Below are positions 23,164-31,419 of a DNA stretch of 47,075 bases, piece after piece. This DNA is from an uncultured Eubacteriales bacterium. Lineage in GTDB: Bacteria; Bacillota; Clostridia; Oscillospirales; CAG-272. The translations under genes were made by a program, and so were the position numbers. Within the stretch, counting starts at the first letter, position 1; the number at the start of each line of letters is the position of its first letter. Location: NCBI GenBank assembly GCA_934446285.1, contig CAKSEI010000002.1, forward strand, positions 1 through 47,075. The letters are read 5' to 3'. The notes beneath the pieces are model-generated. The model had not been told where the DNA came from, made no database searches, and worked only from the letters and a program-made list of their open reading frames with translations.

Positions 23164-25148
23164 GATTTGCACTTATAGGAAACCAAAACTGCGGAAAGAC
23201 AACTCTCTTCAATAAGCTTACCGGGGCAAGCGCCCATGTGGGAAACTTTCCCGGTGTAACTGTTGATTCAAAGGAGGGGGAAATACGTGCGCATTCCGAC
23301 TGCACAGTGGTCGATCTGCCGGGGATATACTCCCTGCGCCCTTACTCAAGTGAGGAAATCGTTACAAGGGATTTTCTCCTCAAGGGAAAGCCGGACGGGA
23401 TAATTAACATAGTAGATGCGACGAATATAGAGAGAAATCTCTACCTGACTCTCCAGATACTTGAGATGGGAATACCGACGGTTCTTGCTCTCAATATGAT
23501 GGATGAGGTGCGCGGAAACGGCGGCAGCATAGATGTGGACGGGCTTTCCCGTGCGCTCGGCGTCCCCGCCGTCCCGATATCCGCAGCGAAGAACGAGGGT
23601 GTGGAGGAGCTTACGGATGTCGCGCTCGATATAGCGAAAAAGCGTATAAAGCCGGCGAAATACGACTTCTGCACGGGAGCGGTGCACCGCTGCGTTCATT
23701 CGCTGTGTCATATGATAGAGGACCACGCACGTGAGGCGGATATTCCGGTTCGCTTTGCCGCATCAAAGCTCATAGAGGGTGATTCGGACGTTACGGCGCG
23801 GCTGCGGCTCGGAGAAAACGAGCTTGAAACGGTTGAGCATATCGTATCCGAGATGGAGAACGACAGCGCTCTTGATCGCAATGAGGCTATGGCAGACATG
23901 CGATATACTTTTATAGAGAACGTATGCCGCGGAACTGTCAACCACCCGCGCGAAAGCAAGGAGCATGAGCGCAGTATGCGCATAGACAGAGTGCTCACCG
24001 GAAAGTATACTGCGATACCTATTTTTATCGCGATAATGGCGGCGGTTTTCTTCCTTACGTTTCAGGTAATCGGACTCGCCGGTCAGCGTCTCATGGAGAC
24101 GGGGGTCGACGCATTCACTCGCGCGGCGGACGGCGCTCTTGATGCATACGGGATAAACCCCGTCGTGCACTCTCTGATAATAGACGGAGTTTTCACGGGG
24201 GTTGGCAGTGTGCTGTCATTCCTTCCCATAATCGTCGTCCTTTTCTTCTTTCTCTCGCTTCTTGAAGACAGCGGATATATGGCGCGTGTTGCATTTGTCA
24301 TGGACAGGCCTCTGCGCCGCATCGGTCTTTCCGGTAAAAGCTTTGTTCCCATGCTCATAGGCTTCGGGTGCTCCGTGCCCGCAATAATGGCCACTCGGAC
24401 AATCTCCGGTGAGCGTGACAGGCGTATGACCGTGATGCTCGTTCCATATATGTCCTGCTCGGCGAAAATACCGATATACACGCTCTTCACCGCCGCCTTT
24501 TTTGCGCACGGCAGGTTGCTCGTTGTCGCCGAGCTGTATATTATCGGCATGGCTGTAGGAATTCTCGCGGCTCTGATAATGAAAAAAACGGCATTTCGCG
24601 GCAATCCCGTTCCCTTTGTAATGGAATTGCCCAATTACCGTATTCCTTCGGCTAAAAGCGTGCTGCTGCTCATGTGGGAAAAGGCTAAGGATTTTCTGCA
24701 GAAGGCGTTTACCGTAATCTTTGTTGCATCTGTTGTTATATGGTTTCTGACGGCATTCGACACGCGCTTAAATTACGTCTCCGACCCACAGACGAGTATG
24801 CTTGCGGGTATCGGGCGTGCTCTTGCCCCGCTCTTCCGCCCGCTCGGCTTTGCCCGCTGGGAGGTCGCGACAGCCCTGATAACCGGTCTTACGGCGAAGG
24901 AGGCGGTGATATCAACCCTTTCCGTGCTTACGGGAGGGGCAGAGATGACAGCCCTCTTCGCGGGCCGAGCCGAGGCATTTTCGTTTCTTATATTTACGCT
25001 GCTGTATACGCCGTGCGTCGCAGCCTTCGCCGCGGTGCGCCGTGAGCTCGGCTCTGCGGTAAAGGCGGTCGGAGTTGCCGTTATGCAATGTGCGGTTGCG
25101 TGGGCGTGCGCCGGTGTCTTTTATACCGTTGCGGGGTTTATAAGCTGA
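23160..25148 (+). CDS. feoB: Ferrous iron transport protein B (GTPase permease)
   Basis: The 662-residue protein has an N-terminal G domain: G1 GNQNCGKTTLFNKLTG (residues 7-22), the FPGVTVD switch, G3 DLPGIYSLRPYSSEE, and G4 NMMDE. A helical domain and a multi-span membrane part follow, with FFLSLLEDSGYMAR and the gate motif GFGCSVPAIMATR. It imports Fe2+ across the cytoplasmic membrane. The start is GTG 23160, overlapping the feoA stop by four bases. The family G1 follows at once, so the start is firm. Length is slightly short of many FeoBs but all core parts are present. Confidence 0.96.
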   Translation: MRFALIGNQNCGKTTLFNKLTGASAHVGNFPGVTVDSKEGEIRAHSDCTVVDLPGIYSLRPYSSEEIVTRDFLLKGKPDGIINIVDATNIERNLYLTLQILEMGIPTVLALNMMDEVRGNGGSIDVDGLSRALGVPAVPISAAKNEGVEELTDVALDIAKKRIKPAKYDFCTGAVHRCVHSLCHMIEDHAREADIPVRFAASKLIEGDSDVTARLRLGENELETVEHIVSEMENDSALDRNEAMADMRYTFIENVCRGTVNHPRESKEHERSMRIDRVLTGKYTAIPIFIAIMAAVFFLTFQVIGLAGQRLMETGVDAFTRAADGALDAYGINPVVHSLIIDGVFTGVGSVLSFLPIIVVLFFFLSLLEDSGYMARVAFVMDRPLRRIGLSGKSFVPMLIGFGCSVPAIMATRTISGERDRRMTVMLVPYMSCSAKIPIYTLFTAAFFAHGRLLVVAELYIIGMAVGILAALIMKKTAFRGNPVPFVMELPNYRIPSAKSVLLLMWEKAKDFLQKAFTVIFVASVVIWFLTAFDTRLNYVSDPQTSMLAGIGRALAPLFRPLGFARWEVATALITGLTAKEAVISTLSVLTGGAEMTALFAGRAEAFSFLIFTLLYTPCVAAFAAVRRELGSAVKAVGVAVMQCAVAWACAGVFYTVAGFIS

Positions 25149-25149
25149 A

Positions 25150-25290
25150 ATGAGTGCGCCCGACGTAATAATAATAGCAATAATTGCCGTGTGTCTTGCG
25201 CTCGCGGTGCGCAGACTCTTTCGTGCGGGATGCTGCGGTTCGTGCCACTCATGCGATAAGTGTAAAAAAGAAAAGGGAGATAAAAAATGA
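25150..25290 (+). CDS. FeoB-associated Cys-rich small membrane protein
   Basis: A 46-residue product: a single transmembrane helix (VIIIAIIAVCLALAVRRLF, about 6-24), then a cysteine cluster with C28, C29, C32, C35 and C38 (CCGSCHSCDKC), and a Lys-rich tail. This is the form of the short FeoB-associated Cys-rich membrane proteins found after feoB in Firmicutes, thought to stand in for FeoC. The start lies one base after the feoB stop. Its stop overlaps the next start (ATGA at 25287). Its role, perhaps iron handover or redox sensing, is inferred. Confidence 0.85.
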   Translation: MSAPDVIIIAIIAVCLALAVRRLFRAGCCGSCHSCDKCKKEKGDKK

Positions 25291-26084
25291 AAAGAAGCTT
25301 ATATGCGGCGACGGGCTTGATTTTTGCTTTCTGCGCTGCCGTCGGAATTGCGGCGACTTTTACCGAGAGCGGCTCGCCATGGCTTGCTTTCGCTGACAGT
25401 ATAGGTCTGATTTTGCCCGCGCGCGTGATAATATGCGCGCTGTGCGCGTCACTTGCGTTTATGTCCTGCGGCTGCTTTATCTCCGCCGCTCCCGCACGTC
25501 TCGGCAGCATGCTGCTCAGGAAAACTGAAATAAACGCCGGCGACGACGTCACAGACTCGGAGCGCGCGCAGATAAAAGGAAAAGTCGGAGCCGTGGGTAT
25601 TGTGCACGCGGGAGCGGTCTTTTCCCTTTTTACACTGTGCGCTGCGTCGATTTCCGTCACGGCGGTATTCTGTATGCAGGTGATAACGAGCCTTGCACAC
25701 AGATATACCATGCCGCCCTCGCGTGCCTTTAAGCTTTTCGCCCTCGCTGCCCTCTGCCTTGCGTTTTTTATATTGACGCTGTGTATGCGATCGGCGGCGA
25801 AGGAGCTCGGCAGGGTCGCTCTGCTGTACGGCGCGAGCGGTACGCGCTCGCGCGTAAAGACTGCTTTTATGACGTTTTACTGCATTCTGTGCGCGGGTAT
25901 CGCGCTGCTCGGCTTTGCATTCTCGGTGCGCACGCGTGGCTGCGCTCTGTCGACTTTATTCTGCGTGCTGCTTGCATGTGCGGCATTTTTCTCTGCCGCG
26001 CTGCTGCACACGATAAAGAAAAAGGTCTTTCCTACCTCTCCCGAGCGGGGAAATGCAGTCTATATGCGGGACTATAATAAATAA
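25287..26084 (+). CDS. Polytopic membrane protein at the end of the feo operon
   Basis: The 265-residue protein has about six to seven hydrophobic segments, including an N-terminal LYAATGLIFAFCAAVGIAAT, CALCASLAFMSCGCFI, VFSLFTLCAASISVTAVF, and a C-terminal pair around 190-245. A short charged loop (about 80-105) lies between the second and third. GGGAGA precedes the ATG, which overlaps the stop of the Cys-rich protein by four bases. It is therefore in the nrdR-feoAB transcript. I do not recognise its family. An envelope or iron-related role is only suggested by position. Confidence 0.7.
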   Translation: MKRSLYAATGLIFAFCAAVGIAATFTESGSPWLAFADSIGLILPARVIICALCASLAFMSCGCFISAAPARLGSMLLRKTEINAGDDVTDSERAQIKGKVGAVGIVHAGAVFSLFTLCAASISVTAVFCMQVITSLAHRYTMPPSRAFKLFALAALCLAFFILTLCMRSAAKELGRVALLYGASGTRSRVKTAFMTFYCILCAGIALLGFAFSVRTRGCALSTLFCVLLACAAFFSAALLHTIKKKVFPTSPERGNAVYMRDYNK

Positions 26085-26089
26085 CTCAG

Positions 26090-26164
26090 CGGCTTTTGAA
26101 TAAGAAAAGCATTCGCTAACCTTTTTATTAAAAGTTTTTGCAGAGCTTTTTATAAAAAGCCCGT
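26090..26164 (+). repeat. Dispersed intergenic repeat, 3' part, copy D1
   Basis: AATAAGAAAAGCATTCGCTAACC..., then TTTTTATTAAAAGTTTTTGCAGAGC and a closing AGCTTTTTATAAAAAGC palindrome. It parallels the second half of the repeats at 38661 and 33541. Confidence 0.5.
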
Positions 26165-26189
26165 GAAGTTCGCGCCATATCAGTAAAAG

Positions 26190-26219
26190 AGGAGGAACCC
26201 CCCGACGGAGGTTCCTCCT
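26190..26219 (-). terminator. Hairpin terminator of the pantothenate kinase gene
   Basis: A 10-bp stem AGGAGGAACC/GGTTCCTCCT. On minus it is followed by TCTTTTAC. The same hairpin type with CTTTTAC after it recurs at 33683, so it may belong to the repeat family. Confidence 0.55.
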
Positions 26220-26243
26220 GCATATTTCGCGAACGGTTATTGT

Positions 26244-26300
26244 CGATTATCGGGAAAAGCCCGGCAAAAATTCTAATAAAGCGGTAGGCAACAGCGTTTC
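26244..26300 (+). repeat. Dispersed intergenic repeat, 5' part, copy D2
   Basis: CGGGAAAAGCCCGGCAAAAATT followed by a TAATAAAGCGG block. The first half matches the copy at 38661 (CCGAAAAAGCCCGGCAAAAATT). With D1 this suggests a split or rearranged copy. Confidence 0.5.
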
Positions 26301-26324
26301 TTTTACGCCTCGCTTGTGCTGCTC

Positions 26325-27149
26325 TTATATATCGCTCTTGAGCGCCGCACCGATGACCGTCGCGTAGCGCGCAAGCTCGGGAATGACGAAATTCATGCCG
26401 AACATGGCTGAGAGCGACGCGAAGATGTCTTTTGCCTGAGGTATTGTGGTCATATTACCCGTCACCACGATGTCGCGCACATTATAGCTGCGCGCGGCGA
26501 AAATAGACAGCATTCCCGCCGTCTCGAATATCATGTTTATTATGCCGAGGGCAAGGTCGCCCTTGTCCGCGAGGTCGCTTATCTTTCCGAAATTCGCGAC
26601 GGTGAACGAGTCGGGCTTACCGGGGATTATTTCCTTGCGCGAAATGTCCTTTAACCGTCTGTCTATTTTGTTGAGGTCGCCCGTGCGCGCGCACTCGATT
26701 ATATTGTCTATGTCCTCCATGTCGAGCAGCTTTTTCGACAGCCCCATGAGTGTGCCGCCGCCGACGCCCGTACCGCCGAGGTAGGAGAATGCTCCGTCCC
26801 GTTTCGCGTGAACCATCGCCGTGCCCGTGCCCATGCTGACTATTATTGCCTCGTCAAGTCCCGAGAGAAACATGCCGCCGCGCGCCACGCTCTCAAATTC
26901 CGCGACGTGATAGCAGTTAAGTCCGTATATCGGCTCGGAGATGAAGGTATTTCCCGCGCCGGTTATCATCACTCTCTCTATATCCGAGAGAGCTATTTTG
27001 TTTTCACTCGTAAATTTGCCGAATGCGCCGTATATTGACGTTGCGGGGTCGGTCGCCTTGACGAAAAGCGGCGGGATAAGCTCTTTACCGTGAAATCCTA
27101 CTATTTTCGTCGTTGTTCCGCCGACATCTATTCCGATTACGTTTTTCAT
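26325..27149 (-). CDS. coaW: Type II pantothenate kinase
   Basis: Phosphorylates pantothenate in CoA synthesis. The 274-residue protein has the ASKHA phosphate-1 loop GIDVGGTTTKIVGF, phosphate-2 region VSMGTGTAMVHA, the type II signature FSYLGGTGVGGGTLMGLSKKLL, and an adenosine-region VVTGNMTTIP. This layout matches the type II (eukaryote-like/Staphylococcus CoaW) kinases, which resist CoA feedback more than type I enzymes. The gene is alone on minus and ends in the hairpin at 26190. Confidence 0.9.
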   Translation of the reverse strand: MKNVIGIDVGGTTTKIVGFHGKELIPPLFVKATDPATSIYGAFGKFTSENKIALSDIERVMITGAGNTFISEPIYGLNCYHVAEFESVARGGMFLSGLDEAIIVSMGTGTAMVHAKRDGAFSYLGGTGVGGGTLMGLSKKLLDMEDIDNIIECARTGDLNKIDRRLKDISRKEIIPGKPDSFTVANFGKISDLADKGDLALGIINMIFETAGMLSIFAARSYNVRDIVVTGNMTTIPQAKDIFASLSAMFGMNFVIPELARYATVIGAALKSDI

Positions 27150-27199
27150 TTTGTCTCTGTTCTTTTCCGAAAGTTTGTAATAATTATCCTATCATATTA

Positions 27200-27228
27200 T
27201 TGCAAAAAAAGCAAGAGTGTGATACAAT
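27200..27228 (+). promoter_or_regulatory. Promoter of the DUF1292 gene
   Basis: TTGCAA (27200-27205), 17-base spacer, TACAAT (27223-27228), followed by GGAGGA before the ATG at 27293. Confidence 0.6.
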
Positions 27229-27292
27229 TTATGCACACGGGGCGGTATAAATGCTCCGCCGCGGCATACAATTTATTACGGAGGACAGTAAT

Positions 27293-27589
27293 ATGAGTGA
27301 GGAATTATACGGCGACGAGATTTTCACCCTTACCGATGAGGAGGGCAATGAGAACGAATTCGCACTTCTCGGAAATGCCGTTATAGACGACGTTACCTAC
27401 TACGCCCTTGAGCCTGTAGACGACAACCCCGAGGGAGAGTACGTCATACTTAAGGCCGATAAGGACGGCGACGAGGAAATTCTCGTGACTATAGACGACG
27501 ATGACGAGTTCGACCGCGTGGTCGACTACTTTGAGGACGAGCTTTTCTCGGATATCGACTACGATGCGGCAGACACGGACGGGGAATAA
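27293..27589 (+). CDS. DUF1292 (YrzB-like) acidic protein
   Basis: Start is ATG 27293 behind GGAGGAC; the frame from 27251 lacks a site. The 98-residue, strongly acidic protein has the DUF1292 pattern: IFTLTDEEGNENEFALLG, YYALEPVDDN, EGEYVILKADKDGDEEILVTI, DDEFDRVVDYFEDELF. The family is widespread in Firmicutes, often near ruvX and alaS, and its role is unknown. Here it stands alone before the 6S-like RNA. Confidence 0.9.
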   Translation: MSEELYGDEIFTLTDEEGNENEFALLGNAVIDDVTYYALEPVDDNPEGEYVILKADKDGDEEILVTIDDDDEFDRVVDYFEDELFSDIDYDAADTDGE

Positions 27590-27608
27590 TCCGATTAAGG
27601 ATTTTTCC

Positions 27609-27791
27609 GTCCTGCCCGGTGCGCGAATATACGCATATTGACCCACACTTTTAAAAGAGGAGTCCGCGTTCCCGTTCGGGTTTGCAGACCTCCCCGCAAG
27701 GGATGCTGGGAGCACAAGGTCCGGGATAGGACACCAACCTGCACATGCAGGGTTTTAATAGCGTATAATACGGCCGGGCGGGATATTTTTT
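27609..27791 (+). ncRNA. ssrS: 6S RNA-like regulatory RNA
   Basis: The intergenic space folds as a long rod of about 175 bases. TCCTGCCCGG (27610-27619) pairs with CCGGGCGGGA (27774-27783), TATACGC (27628-27634) with GCGTATA (27761-27767), and CTTTTAAAA (27648-27656) with TTTTAATAG. The inner arm has smaller hairpins such as CCTGCA/TGCAGG near 27739-27752, after GGACACCAA. A T-run at 27784-27791 follows the closing stem. A closing stem, internal bubbles, the GGACACCAACCTG...CAGG 3' block and size all suit 6S RNA, which binds sigma-A RNA polymerase. I could not test it against a covariance model. Confidence 0.7.
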
Positions 27792-27881
27792 TCGCGCTCT
27801 GACATTTTTTCGGAAAAATCGGAGCCGGGGATATTTCTCAGGCGGGGAAAAAGCTTGAATGATTACCAAAATATACGGGGG

Positions 27882-27908
27882 ACAGAGCCTTTTGCGGCTC
27901 TGTTTTTT
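27882..27908 (+). terminator. Strong terminator downstream of the 6S-like RNA
   Basis: Perfect 8-bp stem ACAGAGCC/GGCTCTGT followed by TTTTTT. Which transcript it ends is unclear, because the 6S-like RNA seems to end earlier. Apart from this and a weaker hairpin near 27795-27824, the space 27792-27980 shows nothing coding. Confidence 0.7.
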
Positions 27909-27980
27909 CGGCTTTTTATACAAAAACACGACTCTCAATTTGTTCAAAGTGCCATACTTTAAAAATGTAAGGAAATCTCC

Positions 27981-28009
27981 TTGAAAAAAAGACTGTTGTG
28001 TTGTAAAAT
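27981..28009 (+). promoter_or_regulatory. Promoter of the SLH surface protein gene
   Basis: TTGAAA (27981-27986), 17-base spacer, TAAAAT (28004-28009), about 30 bases before the start codon with GGAGGT. Confidence 0.65.
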
Positions 28010-28038
28010 ACTTATATACCAATATAACGGAGGTAAAT

Positions 28039-31000
28039 ATGAAAAGATTTTTAGCATTGGTTCTCGCCGTGCTTACGGTTCTTTCGGTCTGCTCGTTCTG
28101 CGCTCTCGCGGACGACGAGCCCGCGACCGATGCAAAGCCGTACCTGCTCTTAAATGAGAACCCGACGTATATCACGCCGGTTTCCACGAAGAGAACCATG
28201 ATATTCAACGATACCTATACCGTAGCCGATGAGAACGGCGCGGACGGTATAACGCTCTGGATAAACGCAAGGAACGTTAAGTCCGCTGCGTACCTTACAG
28301 GTGTTATGTTTGACATGATCATGGCGAAGTCCGGAACGACCTACAACTCCGCTTCCACCGGCGGCGCGAATCTTCAGGGTAACGGATTTACCATAGATGC
28401 CGACGGTGACTACCTGCTTTGGATTCCGCTCAACGGATACCTTTCATGGCAGTGGAAGAGTGATGTCGACGGTCTTATCAGAAGCGTAAAAAACATTCAG
28501 CTTCTCGGCTACGAGAAGAACAGCTACGACACCGGCAGCAAGAGAGATACCGAGATTGAGATAGCTCTCATGGGTATCTTCAACGGCAATATCACCGCTG
28601 ACGCTACCGAGACTGTTTACGCGTACGACGGCAAGTCCGTTACCGCAGCTCCCACGTATGAGGAAGTTCCGTATGTCGGCAAGATCGGCACGGCAAGCTC
28701 GACGGGAGCTCCGATCTACACGTTCGTAAAGGTTCACGGACCCGACGATGTTACCGTTCCCGCGGGCAAGCAGCTCTTCGCATGGGCTGACGAAGCAGGA
28801 AACATTTCCCTGCCGATAATCTCGTCAAAGCTCACTCCTGTCTTTGAAAACGAGATGATTACGTCCTTCTTCACGATGGACAAGACGACGTGGAAGTTCA
28901 ACTCCAAGGGCAACAAGGTTGACATAAGAGTTGCAAACACCGACAAGGGTATTTCGTCCGGTCATGTCATGATAAAGTATGACGAGGGTCTTGTACACAT
29001 CGACGGCGGCGTAGACGGAATTAAAGAATTTGACTTTGGCAGCGTCGGCGCAGACGGTAAGGTCGGCGAAATCACGGTTGATACCGCAGAGAACGTTTCG
29101 GCAGAAGTTCCCTTTACCTTCATGGGCAGCGCTAAGGCGGGCGATACCGACGTAACCGTTGTTACCGGCGTTGTAACCAACCTCATCGACGGCAATCAGA
29201 CGGGTAAGTTCTTTACCAACCCCGAGACTGTCAAGATAAACTCCGCTGCAGAAGGCTCTTCACCCGAGGCTCAGACGCTTTGGGAGGGCTATGTTCCTTT
29301 CGGAACCTCTCAGAAGGGCGTAACCTATGTCTTTAAGCTTGAGGGTCTTGATACCCCCATTGACGCGACCTGCTTCGACTTTGACTTTGTTGAGCCGAGC
29401 GGAAGCGATAATAAGTTCTCTTCCGGCAACTGGTTCTATGACCAGGCATGGGGTAAGGCTCCCCGTCAGTTCCGCTGCCTGACCTTTGAGGGCAACGGCA
29501 TCTACCGCCTGTATGTAAACCAGCGTATCAACGCCGGCAGATCCCTGCTCGGCATAAAGAGCTTCAAGATATTCCAGGGCTCTTCCGTTACGGACGCCTC
29601 CGGGAACACCTATGTTGCAACGAATACAAATGAGAATGCTGCTTTCACCATGCTCGCAGTAGTTGCAGATGTACTTAACTACAACGTAACATTCCACGAT
29701 GTAAACGGCGAGGTTATAGGCACTTACAACCAGAAGCATCAGGGCTTAGCAGGCAGCGAGAGCGGTACAACCGCATTCCAGTTTGAGAAGGTTCTCACGC
29801 CCGCTGAGCTTTACGCAGCATTTGTTGAGGCTAAGAAGGCAGAGGATCCCGAGTATGTCGAGACTGCTTTCGAAAAGACCTCCGACGTTGCTAACGTAAC
29901 CTACGAGTTTGACGGCTGGCAGGATGCAGAGGGCAACGTAGTAGAGGGTACGTATATGAATATCGACCTCTACCCGCACTTCAAGGTTGTTGATAACCGC
30001 ACATACTTTAGTGTTGAGTTCCGCAACGAGGACGGCAGCGTTCTCTACACGGCATCCGTTCCCGAGGGCGTTATCCCCGAGTACAAGGGCGACACCCCGA
30101 GAAAGGCATCGACCGACACCTACTCCTATGAGTTCAAGGGTTGGACTCCCGAGCTTGCCGCAAAGGGACACGACGACGACAACTCTCAGACGATAGTATA
30201 CACCGCAACCTACAATCAGACCGAACGTACCTACGATGTCATCTTCATGAACGAGGACGGCACCGAGAAGGTAGGCGAGAGCCTGCACATAAAGAAAGGC
30301 GGCGCAGCTACTCTTCCCGAAGCTCCCGCAAAGGCTTCCGACGTTAAGTACAGCTACACCTTTGACAAGTGGGTAGCAATGGACGGCAGCGACGTTGACC
30401 TTAACAATGTTACAGCCGACATCACCGTAAAGGCAACCTATAAGGCAACTCTCAACAAGTACACCGTTACTTACCTTGACGAGGCGGGCAACGAGGTAGC
30501 TAAGGCAGAGGTCGACTACGGCACTGCTGCCCCCGCTCAGACCGCTCCCGAGAAGGCTGAGACCGACCTTTACAGATACGAGTTCGCAGCATGGCTGCTC
30601 AAGGACGGCACAAAGGCTGACCTCTCCTCCGTCACCGAGGATGTCACCGTTAAGGCTTCCTACAACGCCATCTACAAGAATCCTTTCGGCGATGTAAAGA
30701 AGAATAAGTACTACACCGATGCAGTAGAGTACTGCATGGCAAACGGCATAATGAACGGTATGTCCGCATCCGAGTTCGGCGTCGGCTCAAAGACCACGCG
30801 CGGAATGCTCGTAACCGTCCTCTACCGTCTTGACGGTCAGCCGGATGTTTCTTCCGTTACGAATCCCTTCACGGATATCGGCGACAAGCAGTCGAACAAG
30901 TACTACTATCACAACGCTATTCTGTGGGCTTACGACAAGAAGATAACCACGGGCAGAACCGCAACGACCTTTGACCCCAACGGTTACATCAACCGTCAGG

Positions 31001-31266
31001 AGATGGCTACGTTCATGTTCCGTTACAACCAGTACAAGGGTTACTCCTACGATGTCGATAAGTATAACAGAGTAATGCTCTCCGACTTCAAGGACAAGAA
31101 CGATATAGATTCCTGGGCTATCGACGCTGTCAAGTGGGCATATTCTCAGGAGCATATCAAGGGTGTTACCGACAACGGCGTGCTCAAGTTCGCCCCGAAG
31201 GATCCCTGCGTGCGCGAGCAGATGGCTACCATACTTGCACGTTTCGCTCAGGCAAACATAAAATAA
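28039..31266 (+). CDS. Large secreted surface protein with B-repeat-like and SLH domains
   Basis: The 1075-residue protein begins with a signal peptide (MKRFLALVLAVLTVLSVCS, cleavage near ALA-DD). Residues about 30-540 are beta-rich and unrecognised, with two similar halves (WIPLNGYLSWQWKS and a later FSSGNWFYDQAW segment). From about 545 to 875 there are at least four repeats of the InlB B-repeat/Flg_new type (FSVEFRNEDGSVL, YDVIFMNEDGTEKV, YTVTYLDEAGNEVA, each ending in a YEF..W..A/Y-strand). Three SLH repeats close it (starting near 880, 943 and 1015, each with TRG/NRQ/VRE plus M). It should sit on the cell wall through SLH. Codon use is neat and regular, like a highly expressed gene. The job, adhesion or S-layer, is inferred. 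Confidence 0.9.
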   Translation: MKRFLALVLAVLTVLSVCSFCALADDEPATDAKPYLLLNENPTYITPVSTKRTMIFNDTYTVADENGADGITLWINARNVKSAAYLTGVMFDMIMAKSGTTYNSASTGGANLQGNGFTIDADGDYLLWIPLNGYLSWQWKSDVDGLIRSVKNIQLLGYEKNSYDTGSKRDTEIEIALMGIFNGNITADATETVYAYDGKSVTAAPTYEEVPYVGKIGTASSTGAPIYTFVKVHGPDDVTVPAGKQLFAWADEAGNISLPIISSKLTPVFENEMITSFFTMDKTTWKFNSKGNKVDIRVANTDKGISSGHVMIKYDEGLVHIDGGVDGIKEFDFGSVGADGKVGEITVDTAENVSAEVPFTFMGSAKAGDTDVTVVTGVVTNLIDGNQTGKFFTNPETVKINSAAEGSSPEAQTLWEGYVPFGTSQKGVTYVFKLEGLDTPIDATCFDFDFVEPSGSDNKFSSGNWFYDQAWGKAPRQFRCLTFEGNGIYRLYVNQRINAGRSLLGIKSFKIFQGSSVTDASGNTYVATNTNENAAFTMLAVVADVLNYNVTFHDVNGEVIGTYNQKHQGLAGSESGTTAFQFEKVLTPAELYAAFVEAKKAEDPEYVETAFEKTSDVANVTYEFDGWQDAEGNVVEGTYMNIDLYPHFKVVDNRTYFSVEFRNEDGSVLYTASVPEGVIPEYKGDTPRKASTDTYSYEFKGWTPELAAKGHDDDNSQTIVYTATYNQTERTYDVIFMNEDGTEKVGESLHIKKGGAATLPEAPAKASDVKYSYTFDKWVAMDGSDVDLNNVTADITVKATYKATLNKYTVTYLDEAGNEVAKAEVDYGTAAPAQTAPEKAETDLYRYEFAAWLLKDGTKADLSSVTEDVTVKASYNAIYKNPFGDVKKNKYYTDAVEYCMANGIMNGMSASEFGVGSKTTRGMLVTVLYRLDGQPDVSSVTNPFTDIGDKQSNKYYYHNAILWAYDKKITTGRTATTFDPNGYINRQEMATFMFRYNQYKGYSYDVDKYNRVMLSDFKDKNDIDSWAIDAVKWAYSQEHIKGVTDNGVLKFAPKDPCVREQMATILARFAQANIK

Positions 31267-31301
31267 TTCGCACTATGCGGCGTGATATCGCCGTGTGTGA
31301 G

Positions 31302-31333
31302 AAAAAGAGGAAGACAAGCTCTTCCTCTTTTTT
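31302..31333 (+). terminator. Terminator after the SLH surface protein gene
   Basis: 12-bp stem (AAAAAGAGGAAG/CTTCCTCTTTTT), 7-base loop, T-run. Confidence 0.85.
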
Positions 31334-31353
31334 CTTTTTTCACGGAAAACCAC

Positions 31354-31381
31354 TTGTAAATATCAGAAAATATGGTATAAT
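31354..31381 (+). promoter_or_regulatory. Promoter of pgk-tpiA
   Basis: TTGTAA (31354-31359), 16-base spacer, TATAAT (31376-31381). TAAGGAG precedes the pgk start at 31420. Confidence 0.65.
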
Positions 31382-31419
31382 ATTCTTGATTTAAATGATG
31401 GATGTAAGGAGTACAAACT

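Noticed and set aside
27609..27791. SRP RNA, RNase P RNA or tmRNA in this gap
   Set aside because: The conserved blocks of these RNAs are not present; the rod-like fold fits 6S better.
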